Origin: a virus
Length of the DNA: 34,058 bases
Strand: one strand, 5' to 3'
IMG/VR virus record: IMGVR_UViG_3300020213_000010
Coordinates: 1 to 34,058 of that record
Part shown: positions 15,766-24,437 of the stretch, in pieces
Layout of the letters: every line of letters begins with the position of its first letter
Numbering within the stretch: the first letter of the stretch is position 1
Translations under genes and position numbers: made by a program
The notes under the pieces: generated by a model
What the model saw: the letters and a program-made list of their open reading frames with translations, nothing else
Databases searched by the model: none
What the model was told of the DNA's origin: nothing

Positions 15766-17660
15766 CAGACCGGCCGCGCGTCCTTCATGATGCTAAACGC
15801 GGTCGGATAGAGCAGGGCAACATCCACCATCTGAATCGAGCTGAGCTTCACCTGTGACGGCCCGAGGCTGTACGGGTCCACCACCAACTGCATACTCGCC
15901 CACTCCCCGAGCACGGACTGGCTGAAATCGCCGCCGTAGATGTAGGACACGTCGGTCGACGAGCCCTTGGTGAGCGCGCTCGGCACGGCGCCCGACATGT
16001 AGCTCGGCATCCCGAGGATGCCGTTATCGCCTCGCCGGGTATCCCACAGCGGGGTATCCGTCGAGGTGAATCGCTGCGTCTGGACCAGCTTCGCCATGAT
16101 GAGCGGATGCGTGATGTAGGAGAAATTGTCGGCCGGCACGTTAGCCGACGTCACATCCGAGAAGATCGCCATCAGATGCGCCAGCGTGGCCGCGAGTCCG
16201 TTGGTCCCGCCGACGGCGGACGCGCCGGTCCCGGCCGCGACCGAGATGCCGGTCGGCTGACCGGACGCGCCGGTGCCGGCGAGGACCGCCTTTTCCACCG
16301 CGACCGCGTGATTCTGCGCGATCTCGTTGCGGATCAGCGGTTCGAACGCCTCCTCGGACTGCTCGATCATTTTCCGGGACGCGATCAGCGAGTCCTGGTA
16401 GATTTTCGGCTGCAGTGTGATCGTGGTCAGCGCCCACGCCGAGTTGGCCTGGTTGGTTATTTCCGTCGCCTGCCAGCTGCCGGTGGACCCCGAGGTCTTG
16501 CGGACCCACTGGAAATCGCTGCGGAGGCCGGGCAGGTACTGCGTGCCCGCCTTGAGCGTGACCAGCCGCTCGCGGAACAGGTCGATGAACCCGGCGTAGT
16601 CCGTGAATTTCAGGAACCCGCCAGCCGAGTTCGTCGCTACCGTGAGCTCGTTCGCGCGCTTGGCATGCGCCGCGCCGGCGAACGCCGAGGCCTGCACCTG
16701 CCACGGCAGGAACACGCCGGCCGTCTCGCGGCCGTATGCCTTGGACAGATCGCGCGACACCTCCGACTCGAAGCCCGCGCTCTTGGGATCCAGCAGCCCC
16801 TTCAGCGCGCGGGTGATCGAGTACCGCTGGAACTCCTTGGCCGACAGCTCCGGCCCCTTGGGGCCGACGGGGGACGCCCCATTGTGGCGCTTGGCCACTT
16901 CGTCGTACAGCTCGATCCGCGCCTCGGAGACGCTGGTGCCCTTGCGGAGCCAGTCGCTCATGCGGCTCTGCGCGAACGGGCGCAGGGTGGGATCGGGCAG
17001 ACCCGTGCCCGCCAGGGCCTCGAGGTCTGCGACGCGGGTGTCGGCGGCGGGCGGAGCGCCAGCAGCCGGGATAATCACTTCCATACGAACCTCCGGTTTG
17101 ACGCGCTCGATGATCCCGCTCGGAGTCGCCGCGTCGTCCGCGCTCCGCCCTACGCCGACCGTCACATCCGCCGGGATCGCGACTAACGACCCCTCCAGCG
17201 GCATCCAGCGCGTCGCCCGATAGATCGGGTTGGCCTGGTTTGTTTCGTCTACCGTCCACTCCGTGATCTGATACCCGATGCTGACGCCGGTGCGGATGCC
17301 GTCCTCGACGTCCGCTTTCACCGTCTGCGCCTCAGCGCTCCGGCTCCACCGCACCGTGCCGCGCAGCTTCCGGTCACCGCCGATCACGAGATCCTCGATG
17401 ATGCCGACCTGCGCGCACGGGTCGTGATCCATCAGCAGCGCCAGTCCGGGCGTCGCGCGGGTCAGGTCCACCGCGCCCGCGTCGTGACTCAGAATCTCCG
17501 TGCCGAAATACCGCGCGATCGGCTCCTCACTGGAGAGCGCGAGGACGATCGCGCCCGCCGTGCCGTCAGGCGGCGATGCGCGCTCGAGCTGCGCCGTTCG
17601 CCGCTGCGGCGTCAACGGCGGCGCTGACGGCTTCACTAACCTGGGTGTTAACTCCGACAT
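15765..17660 (-). CDS. Prohead protease fused to HK97-fold major capsid protein
   Basis: 631 residues. Residues about 40-175 are a U35/S78-type prohead protease: His79 in ALLMDHDP, Ser127 in TGVSIGYQI, and the conserved PLEGSLVAIPAD at 154-164. Residues about 230-330 look like a delta/scaffold linker. From about 330 to 631 the HK97-type capsid domain follows (NSAGGFLKF, LRSDFQWVRK, ITLQPKIYQDSLIASRKMIEQ, PLWDTRRGDNGILGMP, DVALLYPTAFSIMKD). The protein must cut itself to free the mature subunit. ATG has GAGG nine bases upstream and overlaps the portal gene by 95 nt. Confidence 0.9.
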   Translation of the reverse strand: MSELTPRLVKPSAPPLTPQRRTAQLERASPPDGTAGAIVLALSSEEPIARYFGTEILSHDAGAVDLTRATPGLALLMDHDPCAQVGIIEDLVIGGDRKLRGTVRWSRSAEAQTVKADVEDGIRTGVSIGYQITEWTVDETNQANPIYRATRWMPLEGSLVAIPADVTVGVGRSADDAATPSGIIERVKPEVRMEVIIPAAGAPPAADTRVADLEALAGTGLPDPTLRPFAQSRMSDWLRKGTSVSEARIELYDEVAKRHNGASPVGPKGPELSAKEFQRYSITRALKGLLDPKSAGFESEVSRDLSKAYGRETAGVFLPWQVQASAFAGAAHAKRANELTVATNSAGGFLKFTDYAGFIDLFRERLVTLKAGTQYLPGLRSDFQWVRKTSGSTGSWQATEITNQANSAWALTTITLQPKIYQDSLIASRKMIEQSEEAFEPLIRNEIAQNHAVAVEKAVLAGTGASGQPTGISVAAGTGASAVGGTNGLAATLAHLMAIFSDVTSANVPADNFSYITHPLIMAKLVQTQRFTSTDTPLWDTRRGDNGILGMPSYMSGAVPSALTKGSSTDVSYIYGGDFSQSVLGEWASMQLVVDPYSLGPSQVKLSSIQMVDVALLYPTAFSIMKDARPV

Positions 17661-19059
17661 TTGTCTTCACCTCACGAACGAGAGTAAAGCCGTACACGGC
17701 CGCGAGCTGCTCGTCGCGGCGGTTCGCGATCAGCAGATCCTCGAAGTCGAGGCCCTGCTCGGCGGCCAGCTGCGAGTAGCTGGTCTGGAACGTCGCCAGC
17801 GCCTCGCGGTTCGCCTCCATATCCTTGAGCGGGTCCACATACGGGAACCCGCGCGGCATCCACAGCGCGTCTAACGTGGCGCCGGGCGGCAGCGTGATCG
17901 TGCCGCGCAGCAGCGCGAGTTGGCTCCAGCGCGCGAACACCGGCCGACAGATCGATTCGATCACCAGCCCCTGCTCGGCGCGGTAATGGTCCCGCTCGCC
18001 GGTCACGCCCAGCCGACCCGAGGACCAGCTGGTCCCCTTCATGTCGCCGGTCAGGGTCGGATAGGAGTGGTTGAGGCCGGTGGCGATGCTGGTCGCGATG
18101 CTGGCGCAGAAATCGCCGAAGGCCTGCGTCGGGTGCTGCGGATCCCACTGCTGGAACTCGGTGTTGTGGGGCAGCTGGCTAATGACCCCCGCCTCCGCTT
18201 CCAGCGGCACGGCCACACGGGGATCCTCCCCACCGATCCCGAGTCCGTCGTCTTTGGTGACGAGGAATCCCATTTTGGCGGCGGCGGTGCGGGCGGCCAC
18301 TAGCTCCGCCTCACGGTAACCGTTCAACATCCTCATCGAAAACATCACCGGCGCGAAATCGGGGTAGCCGCGGACCTGGTGCGGACGCAGGAGGCGGTAG
18401 TAATGCAGCATCCAGCCCGCGTCGATCGTCAGCGGTTCGCGGCGGTCGTAGTCGCTCACGACGTGATAGCTCACCGGCCGCCCGGCCGCGTCCTGCTCCA
18501 CGCCGAGGATGATCGCGTTAGCCTCCCGCGACGACTGCCGGTCCTGTATCTGATTCATCAGGTCCGCATCCCAGAACTCCAGCGCGAGGCCGTCGGGATT
18601 GTCTTTGGTCGGGACCATGCGTATGAAGCACTCGCCGTCCCGCGCTCGCGTCCGCACGGCCAGGCGCAGCGCGTCCGTGAAGGACAGCCGCCCGTCGCGC
18701 ATGCAGGACCCGCGCGCGGTCCACGCCAGCCACTGCGCCGCCACCTGTGCCGTGCGGACCTTATCGAGATTCCCCTGTCGGTCCCAGACGCGCGGCTCGC
18801 AGCGGATACCCTGCGACCCGATCACGTTGTCTGCCATCAGCGCGAGGTAGCGGGCCGCGAGCGGCTCGTTGCGCTCCAGCTCACGGCACCGCGCCCGGAG
18901 CCGCGTGAGGTCAACTTTCAGTTCGTTGTTCGCCGACACCATCGGCGCGAAGATCCAGTCCGCCACCAGCCGGCCACCCGTCGCGCCGGCGAAGTAGGTC
19001 CGCTGGGCGGGCGCGACCGCGCCCCGCACCCGCGCGAGGAGACGCTGGGCCCAGTTCAC
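17566..19059 (-). CDS. Portal protein (lambda gpB type)
   Basis: 497 residues from GTG at 19059, which overlaps the upstream TGA (GTGA). Diagnostic stretches are NNELKVDLTRLRARCRELERN, ARYLALMADNVIGSQGI, DGECFIRMV and TLTGDMKGTSWSSGR, all typical of the lambda B/phage_portal_2 family. It forms the dodecameric vertex ring for packaging and ejection. The C-terminus is Ala-rich and overlaps the start of the protease-capsid gene by 95 nt. Confidence 0.9.
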   Translation of the reverse strand: MNWAQRLLARVRGAVAPAQRTYFAGATGGRLVADWIFAPMVSANNELKVDLTRLRARCRELERNEPLAARYLALMADNVIGSQGIRCEPRVWDRQGNLDKVRTAQVAAQWLAWTARGSCMRDGRLSFTDALRLAVRTRARDGECFIRMVPTKDNPDGLALEFWDADLMNQIQDRQSSREANAIILGVEQDAAGRPVSYHVVSDYDRREPLTIDAGWMLHYYRLLRPHQVRGYPDFAPVMFSMRMLNGYREAELVAARTAAAKMGFLVTKDDGLGIGGEDPRVAVPLEAEAGVISQLPHNTEFQQWDPQHPTQAFGDFCASIATSIATGLNHSYPTLTGDMKGTSWSSGRLGVTGERDHYRAEQGLVIESICRPVFARWSQLALLRGTITLPPGATLDALWMPRGFPYVDPLKDMEANREALATFQTSYSQLAAEQGLDFEDLLIANRRDEQLAAVYGFTLVREVKTNVGVNTQVSEAVSAAVDAAAANGAARARIAA

Positions 19060-19667
19060 TGGTACGTGCCGAGGGCGGAGGTGGGGGCCGTGGGGCGGAA
19101 CGTCACGGCCATGTGCCGCAAGCCGCCGCCGCTGATCTCGGCGCGGTACTGGTCGGCGTAGTACGCCAGCAGGAGCCGCAGTTCTCCGAGGTCGTTCTTG
19201 GTGTAGGCGCGGCCCTGCACCTGCGCGCTTTTCAGCCCACCCACCACCAGATCTTTGATCGCGGTGCGGATTAGAGCTACCATCGTCTGCGCGTGACTCT
19301 GGTAGCCGGTGGCGAGTTGGGCGGGGTCGGGCTGGACCAGCACGATGCCGGACAGGGCGGTGATGAAATCCGACGCCTTCGACACCTGCGCGTACCACCG
19401 CACCGGCTCCGGCTCTGGGCCATCCGCCGTGTCCTTCAGTTTCCGTGTATCGGCTGCGACCAGTGTGGTCCGCCACCCGCCGCCCTCCGTCGCCGCGACC
19501 ACCTCGAATTGCGCCGTCCGCCCGACAAACCGATAGGTCAGCGCCCAACCGTCCGTCGAGCTGAAACTCCCGTATTGGGCATGCGAAAGCGCGGGATCAT
19601 CCCAGGTAGCGGAGTCCCCAGCGACCAACGCGACGGGCGCGTACAGCGGGATTGTAGGCGGTGCCAT
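19056..19667 (-). CDS. Head-tail connector with C-terminal gpW-like domain
   Basis: 203 residues from ATG at 19667 (a GTG at 19709 is possible; neither has a strong ribosome binding site). The last ~75 residues (MVALIRTAIKDLVVGGLKSAQ, AYTKNDLGELRLLLAYYAD) align in pattern with lambda gpW, which sits at exactly this place, between terminase and portal. The N-terminal ~125 residues are an extra beta-rich domain (APVALVAGDSATWDD, WRTTLVAAD) absent from 68-residue gpW. So this is an enlarged connector. The gpW match is my reading of the pattern and needs a profile search. Confidence 0.6.
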   Translation of the reverse strand: MAPPTIPLYAPVALVAGDSATWDDPALSHAQYGSFSSTDGWALTYRFVGRTAQFEVVAATEGGGWRTTLVAADTRKLKDTADGPEPEPVRWYAQVSKASDFITALSGIVLVQPDPAQLATGYQSHAQTMVALIRTAIKDLVVGGLKSAQVQGRAYTKNDLGELRLLLAYYADQYRAEISGGGLRHMAVTFRPTAPTSALGTYQ

Positions 19668-19736
19668 GTGCTGGCACGATAGGACCGCCCCGGGCCGTAC
19701 GCAAGGCACCAGGGGCGGGAAGTGTATGGGGGAGCG

Positions 19737-20099
19737 TTACGGGGTCGGGACGGTGAGTCGGAACGTGGAGAAACACCGACCGCCTGGCTCGCAGTGTTTC
19801 GGACCGCGCGCGAGGTAGCCGGCCGTGACCAGCGCCCGCAGCACGCTGCTCGCGGTGCATCGGCTTTTCATGCGGCCCCGCAGCGTTAGCCACAGCAGTT
19901 TGACCGGTCGGTCGTCATCCCAGGTCAGGGCCGGGTAGAGGACCATCAGCGCCCTCGCCTGGAGCGGGCTGATCCGGGAATCGGCGGCGGCCCGGTCCAG
20001 GTAGGCGCCGCGGCGGCGGAGCGCGCCTAACTCGGCCAGCACTGCGCCGAGCGTGGCGGTCGCCGCCGCCACCCGGTCAGATAGCGCGTCCTCGTTCAC
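19737..20099 (-). CDS. Winged-helix-like protein between terminase and connector
   Basis: 120 residues from GTG at 20099, overlapping the terminase stop (GTGA). A helical N-terminus is followed by ISPLQARALMVLYPALTWDD, CTASSVLRALVTAGYLARG and a beta-hairpin (CFSTFRLTVPTP), the layout of a winged helix-turn-helix. A DNA-binding protein here is unusual for a head operon. It could modulate packaging or late transcription. A similar winged-helix protein occurs at 24921-25268. Confidence 0.6.
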   Translation of the reverse strand: MNEDALSDRVAAATATLGAVLAELGALRRRGAYLDRAAADSRISPLQARALMVLYPALTWDDDRPVKLLWLTLRGRMKSRCTASSVLRALVTAGYLARGPKHCEPGGRCFSTFRLTVPTP

Positions 20100-21976
20100 C
20101 AGTCCTTCACCCGGTAGCTGTCGCGTCGGGCCGGCGCCGCCCGCGGGGGGGCGGTGGGCTTCGCCTCTGCCGTCAGCGCAGCGACCAGCTCCGCCAGTTG
20201 CCCCCGGACGGGTCCGAGCAACAGCAGCGCCGCCCGCGCCATACACGCGCAGTCCAGCGCCTCGACGCGGTCGTAGCGCCGCTGATAGACCCGCACCGCG
20301 CGTCGGTTGACGTACTTCGTTCGGGCGCTTTCGCCGGTGAGTTGGCGGACATACTCCTCATCCACGAACGGCAGGTGACAGTAGCCGGGGCCTAACGTCG
20401 GCACGTTGAGCCCGGAATAGACCGCGTCTTTCAGCGCCTCGGTGCCGAGCAGGAACAGGCGTACTTTCAGCCGCTTATTCTTGGACGGCGGGCTGATCGG
20501 CGCTTTGCCAGGCGTGCTCTCCCCTTTCGTCGCGAACACGTTCAGCCCCGGCCGCGCGCCGACGTAGCGGTACACCTCCTCGGTATGATGGCCGCCCGAG
20601 TCGATACAGGTCCCACGGATCTTCACCAGCGCCCCGCCGGCGTGCTGCCACGGCCGAGTGAGGATCGCATCGTGCTGCCTCCACACCTCCGGCTGTCCCG
20701 GATCGCCCCACAGCACCTCGTGCCGGATCAGGCCGTGCTCGCCGTCGGCGCCCCAGCCCCAGACCGAACATTCGAGCCGGTCGCCCTGCACGTCGGACCC
20801 CATCGTCAGCGCCCCGCACCACGCCGGCACCTCCGCCGCGTAGGTCTCGCGCCGCGCCAGCAGCGAGCCGTGCTCGACCGTCTCGCCCGCGTCCTCCCAG
20901 GTTTCCGCAAGCACGGTGTTGACAAAAACCTTGAGCAGTTCCGGCTTGCCTTGCGCCGAGATGAACTCCTCCGCCATCCGCGCCCAGGAGCTGAGCAGCG
21001 AGTACGCGGCCCAGATGTGGTAGCCGCGAAGCGCGCGGCCCGGCCGATCGGCGCGCCACTCCCCCCGCGCCACCATCCACGGTTTGTGGTCCTCACCGAT
21101 CGCCTGCCCGCAGCCGGTTATCAGCTCGCCGTCGGCGCTGATGTCACCACAGAGGTAATGCGCCGTGCTCGCGTCGGCGTTGTCCCATCGGACGTTGCGC
21201 CAGACCAGTCGCTGGAAATGCCCGCAATGCGGGCAGGGGACGTAGTAATGCCGCTGATCCGAGAATAGGAACAGCGCCTCGATTTTCGAGCTGCCCTTGT
21301 CCGTCGGCGTGCTCCCCGCGATCAGTTTGCGATCCCAGTAGTTCTGCGTGCGCTTTACGGCTAACGTCCATGGGTCGCCCTCATGCGCCCGGCCGCCCTT
21401 CGCGCTCATCGCGAACCCGTCAACCTCATCCCCGACCAGCACGCGGATCGATCGCCGCCGGAGACCAGCCGCCGCGTTGCTGCCCACCACCACGAGAAAC
21501 CCGCCGCTGAACCGCTTGAACTGCATCGTATTCGAGGCATCGCGCCGCCCCGACTGGCGGACCTTGCCCCGCAACACCGGCGAGGCCCGCAGCATCGGGT
21601 CGAGGTTTTCCTTGCTCCACCCCTTCGCGTCCTCCACGGTCGGCTGCATAACCATCATTGCCGACGGCGCCTGGTGCATGTGAAACCCCACGATGTTACC
21701 CACCACGCCCTCGGTGTAGCCGACGCGCGCCGACTTCATCACCACCACCTGCTCGATCGCCGGATCGGTGCACGCGTCCAGCACCTCACGGAAGTACGGC
21801 GTACGCGCCATGCGGAACCGCCCCGCCTCCGGTGACCCCTCCGCCAGGTAGCGGTAGGTGTCGGCCCACTGACTGCCCGTCAGCTTCGGCGGCGGCGCGA
21901 AGATCGTCCGGCGCAACGTGCGTTCCCGGTCGCGGGCGGCGAGGTGTCCGGTCAGGGAGTCGAGGGCGGAGGTCAT
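20096..21976 (-). CDS. Terminase large subunit (lambda GpA family)
   Basis: 626 residues. Walker A-like VVVMKSARVGYTEG at about 77-90, Walker B VLVGDEVDGF at about 179-188 with the catalytic DE pair, and an RNase H-like nuclease core starting at LTMGSDVQGDRLE. ATP-driven DNA packaging and genome cutting. Length and motifs match GpA terminases, which usually make cohesive ends. Lies downstream of a Nu1-like small subunit. Confidence 0.95.
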   Translation of the reverse strand: MTSALDSLTGHLAARDRERTLRRTIFAPPPKLTGSQWADTYRYLAEGSPEAGRFRMARTPYFREVLDACTDPAIEQVVVMKSARVGYTEGVVGNIVGFHMHQAPSAMMVMQPTVEDAKGWSKENLDPMLRASPVLRGKVRQSGRRDASNTMQFKRFSGGFLVVVGSNAAAGLRRRSIRVLVGDEVDGFAMSAKGGRAHEGDPWTLAVKRTQNYWDRKLIAGSTPTDKGSSKIEALFLFSDQRHYYVPCPHCGHFQRLVWRNVRWDNADASTAHYLCGDISADGELITGCGQAIGEDHKPWMVARGEWRADRPGRALRGYHIWAAYSLLSSWARMAEEFISAQGKPELLKVFVNTVLAETWEDAGETVEHGSLLARRETYAAEVPAWCGALTMGSDVQGDRLECSVWGWGADGEHGLIRHEVLWGDPGQPEVWRQHDAILTRPWQHAGGALVKIRGTCIDSGGHHTEEVYRYVGARPGLNVFATKGESTPGKAPISPPSKNKRLKVRLFLLGTEALKDAVYSGLNVPTLGPGYCHLPFVDEEYVRQLTGESARTKYVNRRAVRVYQRRYDRVEALDCACMARAALLLLGPVRGQLAELVAALTAEAKPTAPPRAAPARRDSYRVKDW

Positions 21977-22022
21977 CGGGTGCCAGTGTTGCCGTTAGGC
22001 CAGACACCCCATCGGCCGGTGG

Positions 22023-22508
22023 TCATACCGCCTCCTCCGATTCAGGAATGTCCGCCCCCTCGCACAACTCCGCCAACATCGCCCGCACGTGATCGTCGAT
22101 GATCGACTCCGCTTCGGTCGCGGTTTTCGCTGACAGCACCTCCGGCGCCAACTTTTTCTTCATCGCCTTCGCCTGTGCCGCCACCCGCTCAAACGCGGCG
22201 GCGATCTCCCGGGCGTACCGCTCGGTCGTCATCAAACGCCCTTGCTGCTCCGCCAGTTTCAGCTCGAGCAGCTCCGCTTTCGCGGCCTCCTGGCGTGCCT
22301 CCGAATCGGCGATCGGCGTCTTGTCCGGCTTCGCCGCGTCCCGCACCTTCCGCCGCTCGCGCTCCATCACCCAGACGTAAATCTCCGGCCAGAGGAATTT
22401 GTCACCCCGCCGGGGCAGCCCCTCGGTGACTAGCCGCGCGAGCGTCCGCTCGGGCATATCGCCCAGCTTCTCCCGCGCTTGCGCCCGGGTGAGGTGTTTC
22501 GAGGCCAT
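22023..22508 (-). CDS. Terminase small subunit, Nu1-like
   Basis: 161 residues. The N-terminal LTRAQAREKLGDMPERTLARLV forms a winged-helix DNA-binding domain as in lambda Nu1. A charged helical dimerisation region (MERERRKVRDAAKPDK, EARQEAAKAELLELKLAEQQG) follows, then an Ala-rich C-terminus likely to contact the large subunit. Position immediately upstream of GpA supports the call. It should bind the cos/pac region, which may lie in or near the palindrome-rich gap at 22509-22651. Confidence 0.8.
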   Translation of the reverse strand: MASKHLTRAQAREKLGDMPERTLARLVTEGLPRRGDKFLWPEIYVWVMERERRKVRDAAKPDKTPIADSEARQEAAKAELLELKLAEQQGRLMTTERYAREIAAAFERVAAQAKAMKKKLAPEVLSAKTATEAESIIDDHVRAMLAELCEGADIPESEEAV

Positions 22509-22651
22509 CAGGCTAACCGCGCCAATGCCATAACGTTATGCGCTCCGGTTGTATAGCGATTGACAGATCTCTGCGCGGACCCTCATTCCAAAGCGCTGGG
22601 AGGACCCAAAAAAAAACCGAAGGGACCGTTAGACGTATAACGCACTGTGCG
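22509..22651. promoter_or_regulatory. Palindrome-rich gap before terminase, possible packaging or control site
   Basis: This 143-bp gap contains CATAACGTTATG (perfect 12-bp palindrome, 22529-22540), a run of nine A (22608-22616; T9 on the coding strand), and ACGCAC-T-GTGCGT (22640-22652) overlapping the preceding stop codon. Next to that is CGTTA-6-TAACG. Such density is absent elsewhere in the head operon. A cos-type site, a terminator with its T-run, or an operator are all possible. Proximity to the small terminase gene favours the first. Confidence 0.4.
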
Positions 22652-23335
22652 TCACCGCGCCGTGGCCGTCGCCCTGTCCATGGCGGCGAGGATGAGCCGG
22701 TCCCAGTCGTTCGCGACCGCGCGCTCAACGGTCGAGGTGAATGCGAGGTTGGCGGGGATGGGCACCGACTTCTTGAATGCGTAGAGGACGCGGATCGAGC
22801 CGCCCGCGATCTCAACGTCTAACGTTCCGCCTTGGGCGCGTCGCCCGACGCGCTGGAGAATCAGGCCACCGCCGGCGCGCTTCACGGTGAAGGTGCGCTT
22901 GAGCCCCCGCAGACGCACCACGCCCTTTTTCGTGCGATAGGGACGGAGCTGCAGGGCACGGACGCGCAGGCCGGCGATGATGACGTCGCTCTTGTTGCGC
23001 TTCACCGCGACCGGCACGGCGAGACTCGCGCCTCGCAGTGGCCGCTTCTCGCCCCCGCCCTCGAACTTCGAGAGCACGTCGCGCGCGGGATCGATTTGGA
23101 TCACGCCCGTGAGCGCAGCCTTCGTCGCGAACGGGCTGACCTTAATCGAGCGGTCGATAAACACCGGCCGCCTGATCGTCATGGACTCGCGCAGGTGCGC
23201 CCGCTCGCGCTGTTGGGCTAGCTTGAGGGTGTCGTTGATGCCGGTCGCCAGTGCGAAGGGCGCCTGCCTGCTGAGGCTGGCGAACCACCCGAGCACCTCG
23301 GCGGCATCGACGTGGATCACGACGGGGCCGGTCAC
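22652..23335 (-). CDS. Minor tail/completion protein, gpZ-like
   Basis: 227 residues from GTG at 23335, which overlaps the stop of a 25-codon frame as GTGA and has AGGTGG upstream. The N-terminal pattern (FALATGINDTLKLAQQRERAHL then RRPVFIDRSIKVSPFATK) resembles the 'all-Ala-Asn pair plus basic' motif of lambda minor tail protein Z. The rest is basic and beta-rich. It would be a tail completion protein, but its place before the terminase genes is unusual since Z lies after the portal in lambda. Moderate confidence. Confidence 0.55.
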   Translation of the reverse strand: MTGPVVIHVDAAEVLGWFASLSRQAPFALATGINDTLKLAQQRERAHLRESMTIRRPVFIDRSIKVSPFATKAALTGVIQIDPARDVLSKFEGGGEKRPLRGASLAVPVAVKRNKSDVIIAGLRVRALQLRPYRTKKGVVRLRGLKRTFTVKRAGGGLILQRVGRRAQGGTLDVEIAGGSIRVLYAFKKSVPIPANLAFTSTVERAVANDWDRLILAAMDRATATAR

Positions 23336-23409
23336 GATACCACCTGCAGCCGAGGCGGGCCGAGCAGTTGGGCCAGTGCCTGCACTTGCGGTGGAAGGGT
23401 CGGTGTCAT
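23332..23409 (-). CDS. 25-residue translationally coupled small ORF
   Basis: Starts MTPTLPPQVQALAQLL and ends just before TGA. GGAAAGGA lies about nine bases upstream of the ATG, and the stop overlaps the next GTG (GTGA), the same coupling used by true genes here. It is Pro/Leu-rich without a transmembrane helix. It may be a micro-protein or a coupler for the gpZ-like gene. Confidence 0.4.
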   Translation of the reverse strand: MTPTLPPQVQALAQLLGPPRLQVVS

Positions 23410-23447
23410 CGTCGTTAGTCCTTTCCAGGGTTTGCGGTTGTGGGGTG

Positions 23448-24032
23448 TCACGCCGTGCCTCGTGGCCCGTCGCCGATGCCGGCGGTGAGCCGCTTGAGGC
23501 GTGCGTCATCGCTCGGCAATAGGGGCGGTTCCCGAACGGGCGGGGCGAGCCCCTTCGCGGCGGCCTGGTGCGCCCGCTGGTAGGCGTCGACGAACGCGCG
23601 GCGGGTGAACGGCCGGTCCCGATCGGTGAGGGTGCCGAAGGCGGAGCTCCCGCCACAGGCGGCGAACGCTTCGGCTGCCGCCCAGCCCAGCTCACTACCG
23701 ATGCGGACAATACCCCAGGCGGTGGCGCTGGTGCGGCGGTCAGTCTCCGCCTCGATGCGGTCGAAGAGTCGGCCCGCCTCGGCGGCGGCGTCCACGTAGG
23801 GCTGCGCGTGCCGGCGGATCGTGCTAGGAACCGGGAACATCTCGTTAGGCAGCGGCGTCCACCCGTCGCGGATGCGGATGATCGCGGACTGCACATCGGC
23901 GAGCGGCAGGTCGCGCAGGGCGTCGAAGTACACCGACAACATCGGCCGGGACACCTCGCGGTTGAACGTGACGCCGAGGGCGGTGAGACCTGCGGCGAAC
24001 AGCCTCCGGTGATCCAGGTTGTGGTAGTCCAT
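23448..24032 (-). CDS. Replicative helicase loader/inhibitor-like protein
   Basis: 194 residues. The N-terminal ~75 residues (REVSRPMLSVYFDALRDLPLADVQSAIIR, PNEMFPVPSTIRRHA) are the four-helix pattern of the G39P/helicase-loader family. The C-terminal part contains AFGTLTDRDRPFTRRAFVDAY, also common in these proteins. It should bring the host replicative helicase to the origin, like lambda P. The start overlaps the stop of the preceding initiator-like frame by one base (TGATG at 24032). Confidence 0.65.
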   Translation of the reverse strand: MDYHNLDHRRLFAAGLTALGVTFNREVSRPMLSVYFDALRDLPLADVQSAIIRIRDGWTPLPNEMFPVPSTIRRHAQPYVDAAAEAGRLFDRIEAETDRRTSATAWGIVRIGSELGWAAAEAFAACGGSSAFGTLTDRDRPFTRRAFVDAYQRAHQAAAKGLAPPVREPPLLPSDDARLKRLTAGIGDGPRGTA

Positions 24033-24437
24033 CAGCCCCCCTCAGCGAAGGCGCGGGCGGCGTCCAGCGTGGCCGCCTCACGCTGGGTGACGCCACGCCC
24101 GGGGCGGGAGGGGCGGGGCGCTTCGGGCGCGAGACAGGCGCGGAAATACCTGGCGTTCCAGTCGATGGCGGGCTTGGTCAGGAAATCCCGACAGACGGTC
24201 GCCAATCGCTCCGGGTCGACTGGCTGCCCAGCCGGCGTATCGAGCCCGTCGAGACAGGCGCTGAGCACGGCCACCCAACCGCGGACGCTGGTGCCCGGGG
24301 AGGCTTCGAGGAACTCGGTGACGGCGACCCGGGCCCCGCCGGTGTCGGGGAGACGGGTGAGCAGCGCCGCGAACCCCGGAACAGCCTCGCGCGGTGAGGG
24401 GTGTTGTAGTTCCGTATCGTCTACGTACCGTATACGC
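24032..24437 (-). pseudogene. C-terminal part of replication initiator, out of frame with its N-terminus
   Basis: From the edge of the repeat array an open, coding-like frame (PREAVPGFAALLTRLPD, LATVCRDFLTKPAIDWNAR, YFRACLAPEAP) runs to a TGA that overlaps the helicase-loader ATG. It has no ATG. The first usable codon is a GTG at 24274 (80 residues). This region looks like the helical C-terminal interaction domain of an initiator whose N-terminal half is at 24421-24924, in another frame. A frame change in the 34-bp array would join them. Whether this is a genuine break, a switch or a mis-assembled copy number cannot be decided here. Confidence 0.55.

Noticed and set aside
16107-17186. Long plus-strand open frame opposite the protease-capsid gene
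   Set aside because: It is a GC-skew shadow: Arg-rich composition, no motifs, and the minus strand holds a clear capsid gene.
22556-22585. Plus-strand promoter TTGACA before the terminase genes
   Set aside because: It points against the genes, the -10 is poor, and no plus-strand gene follows.
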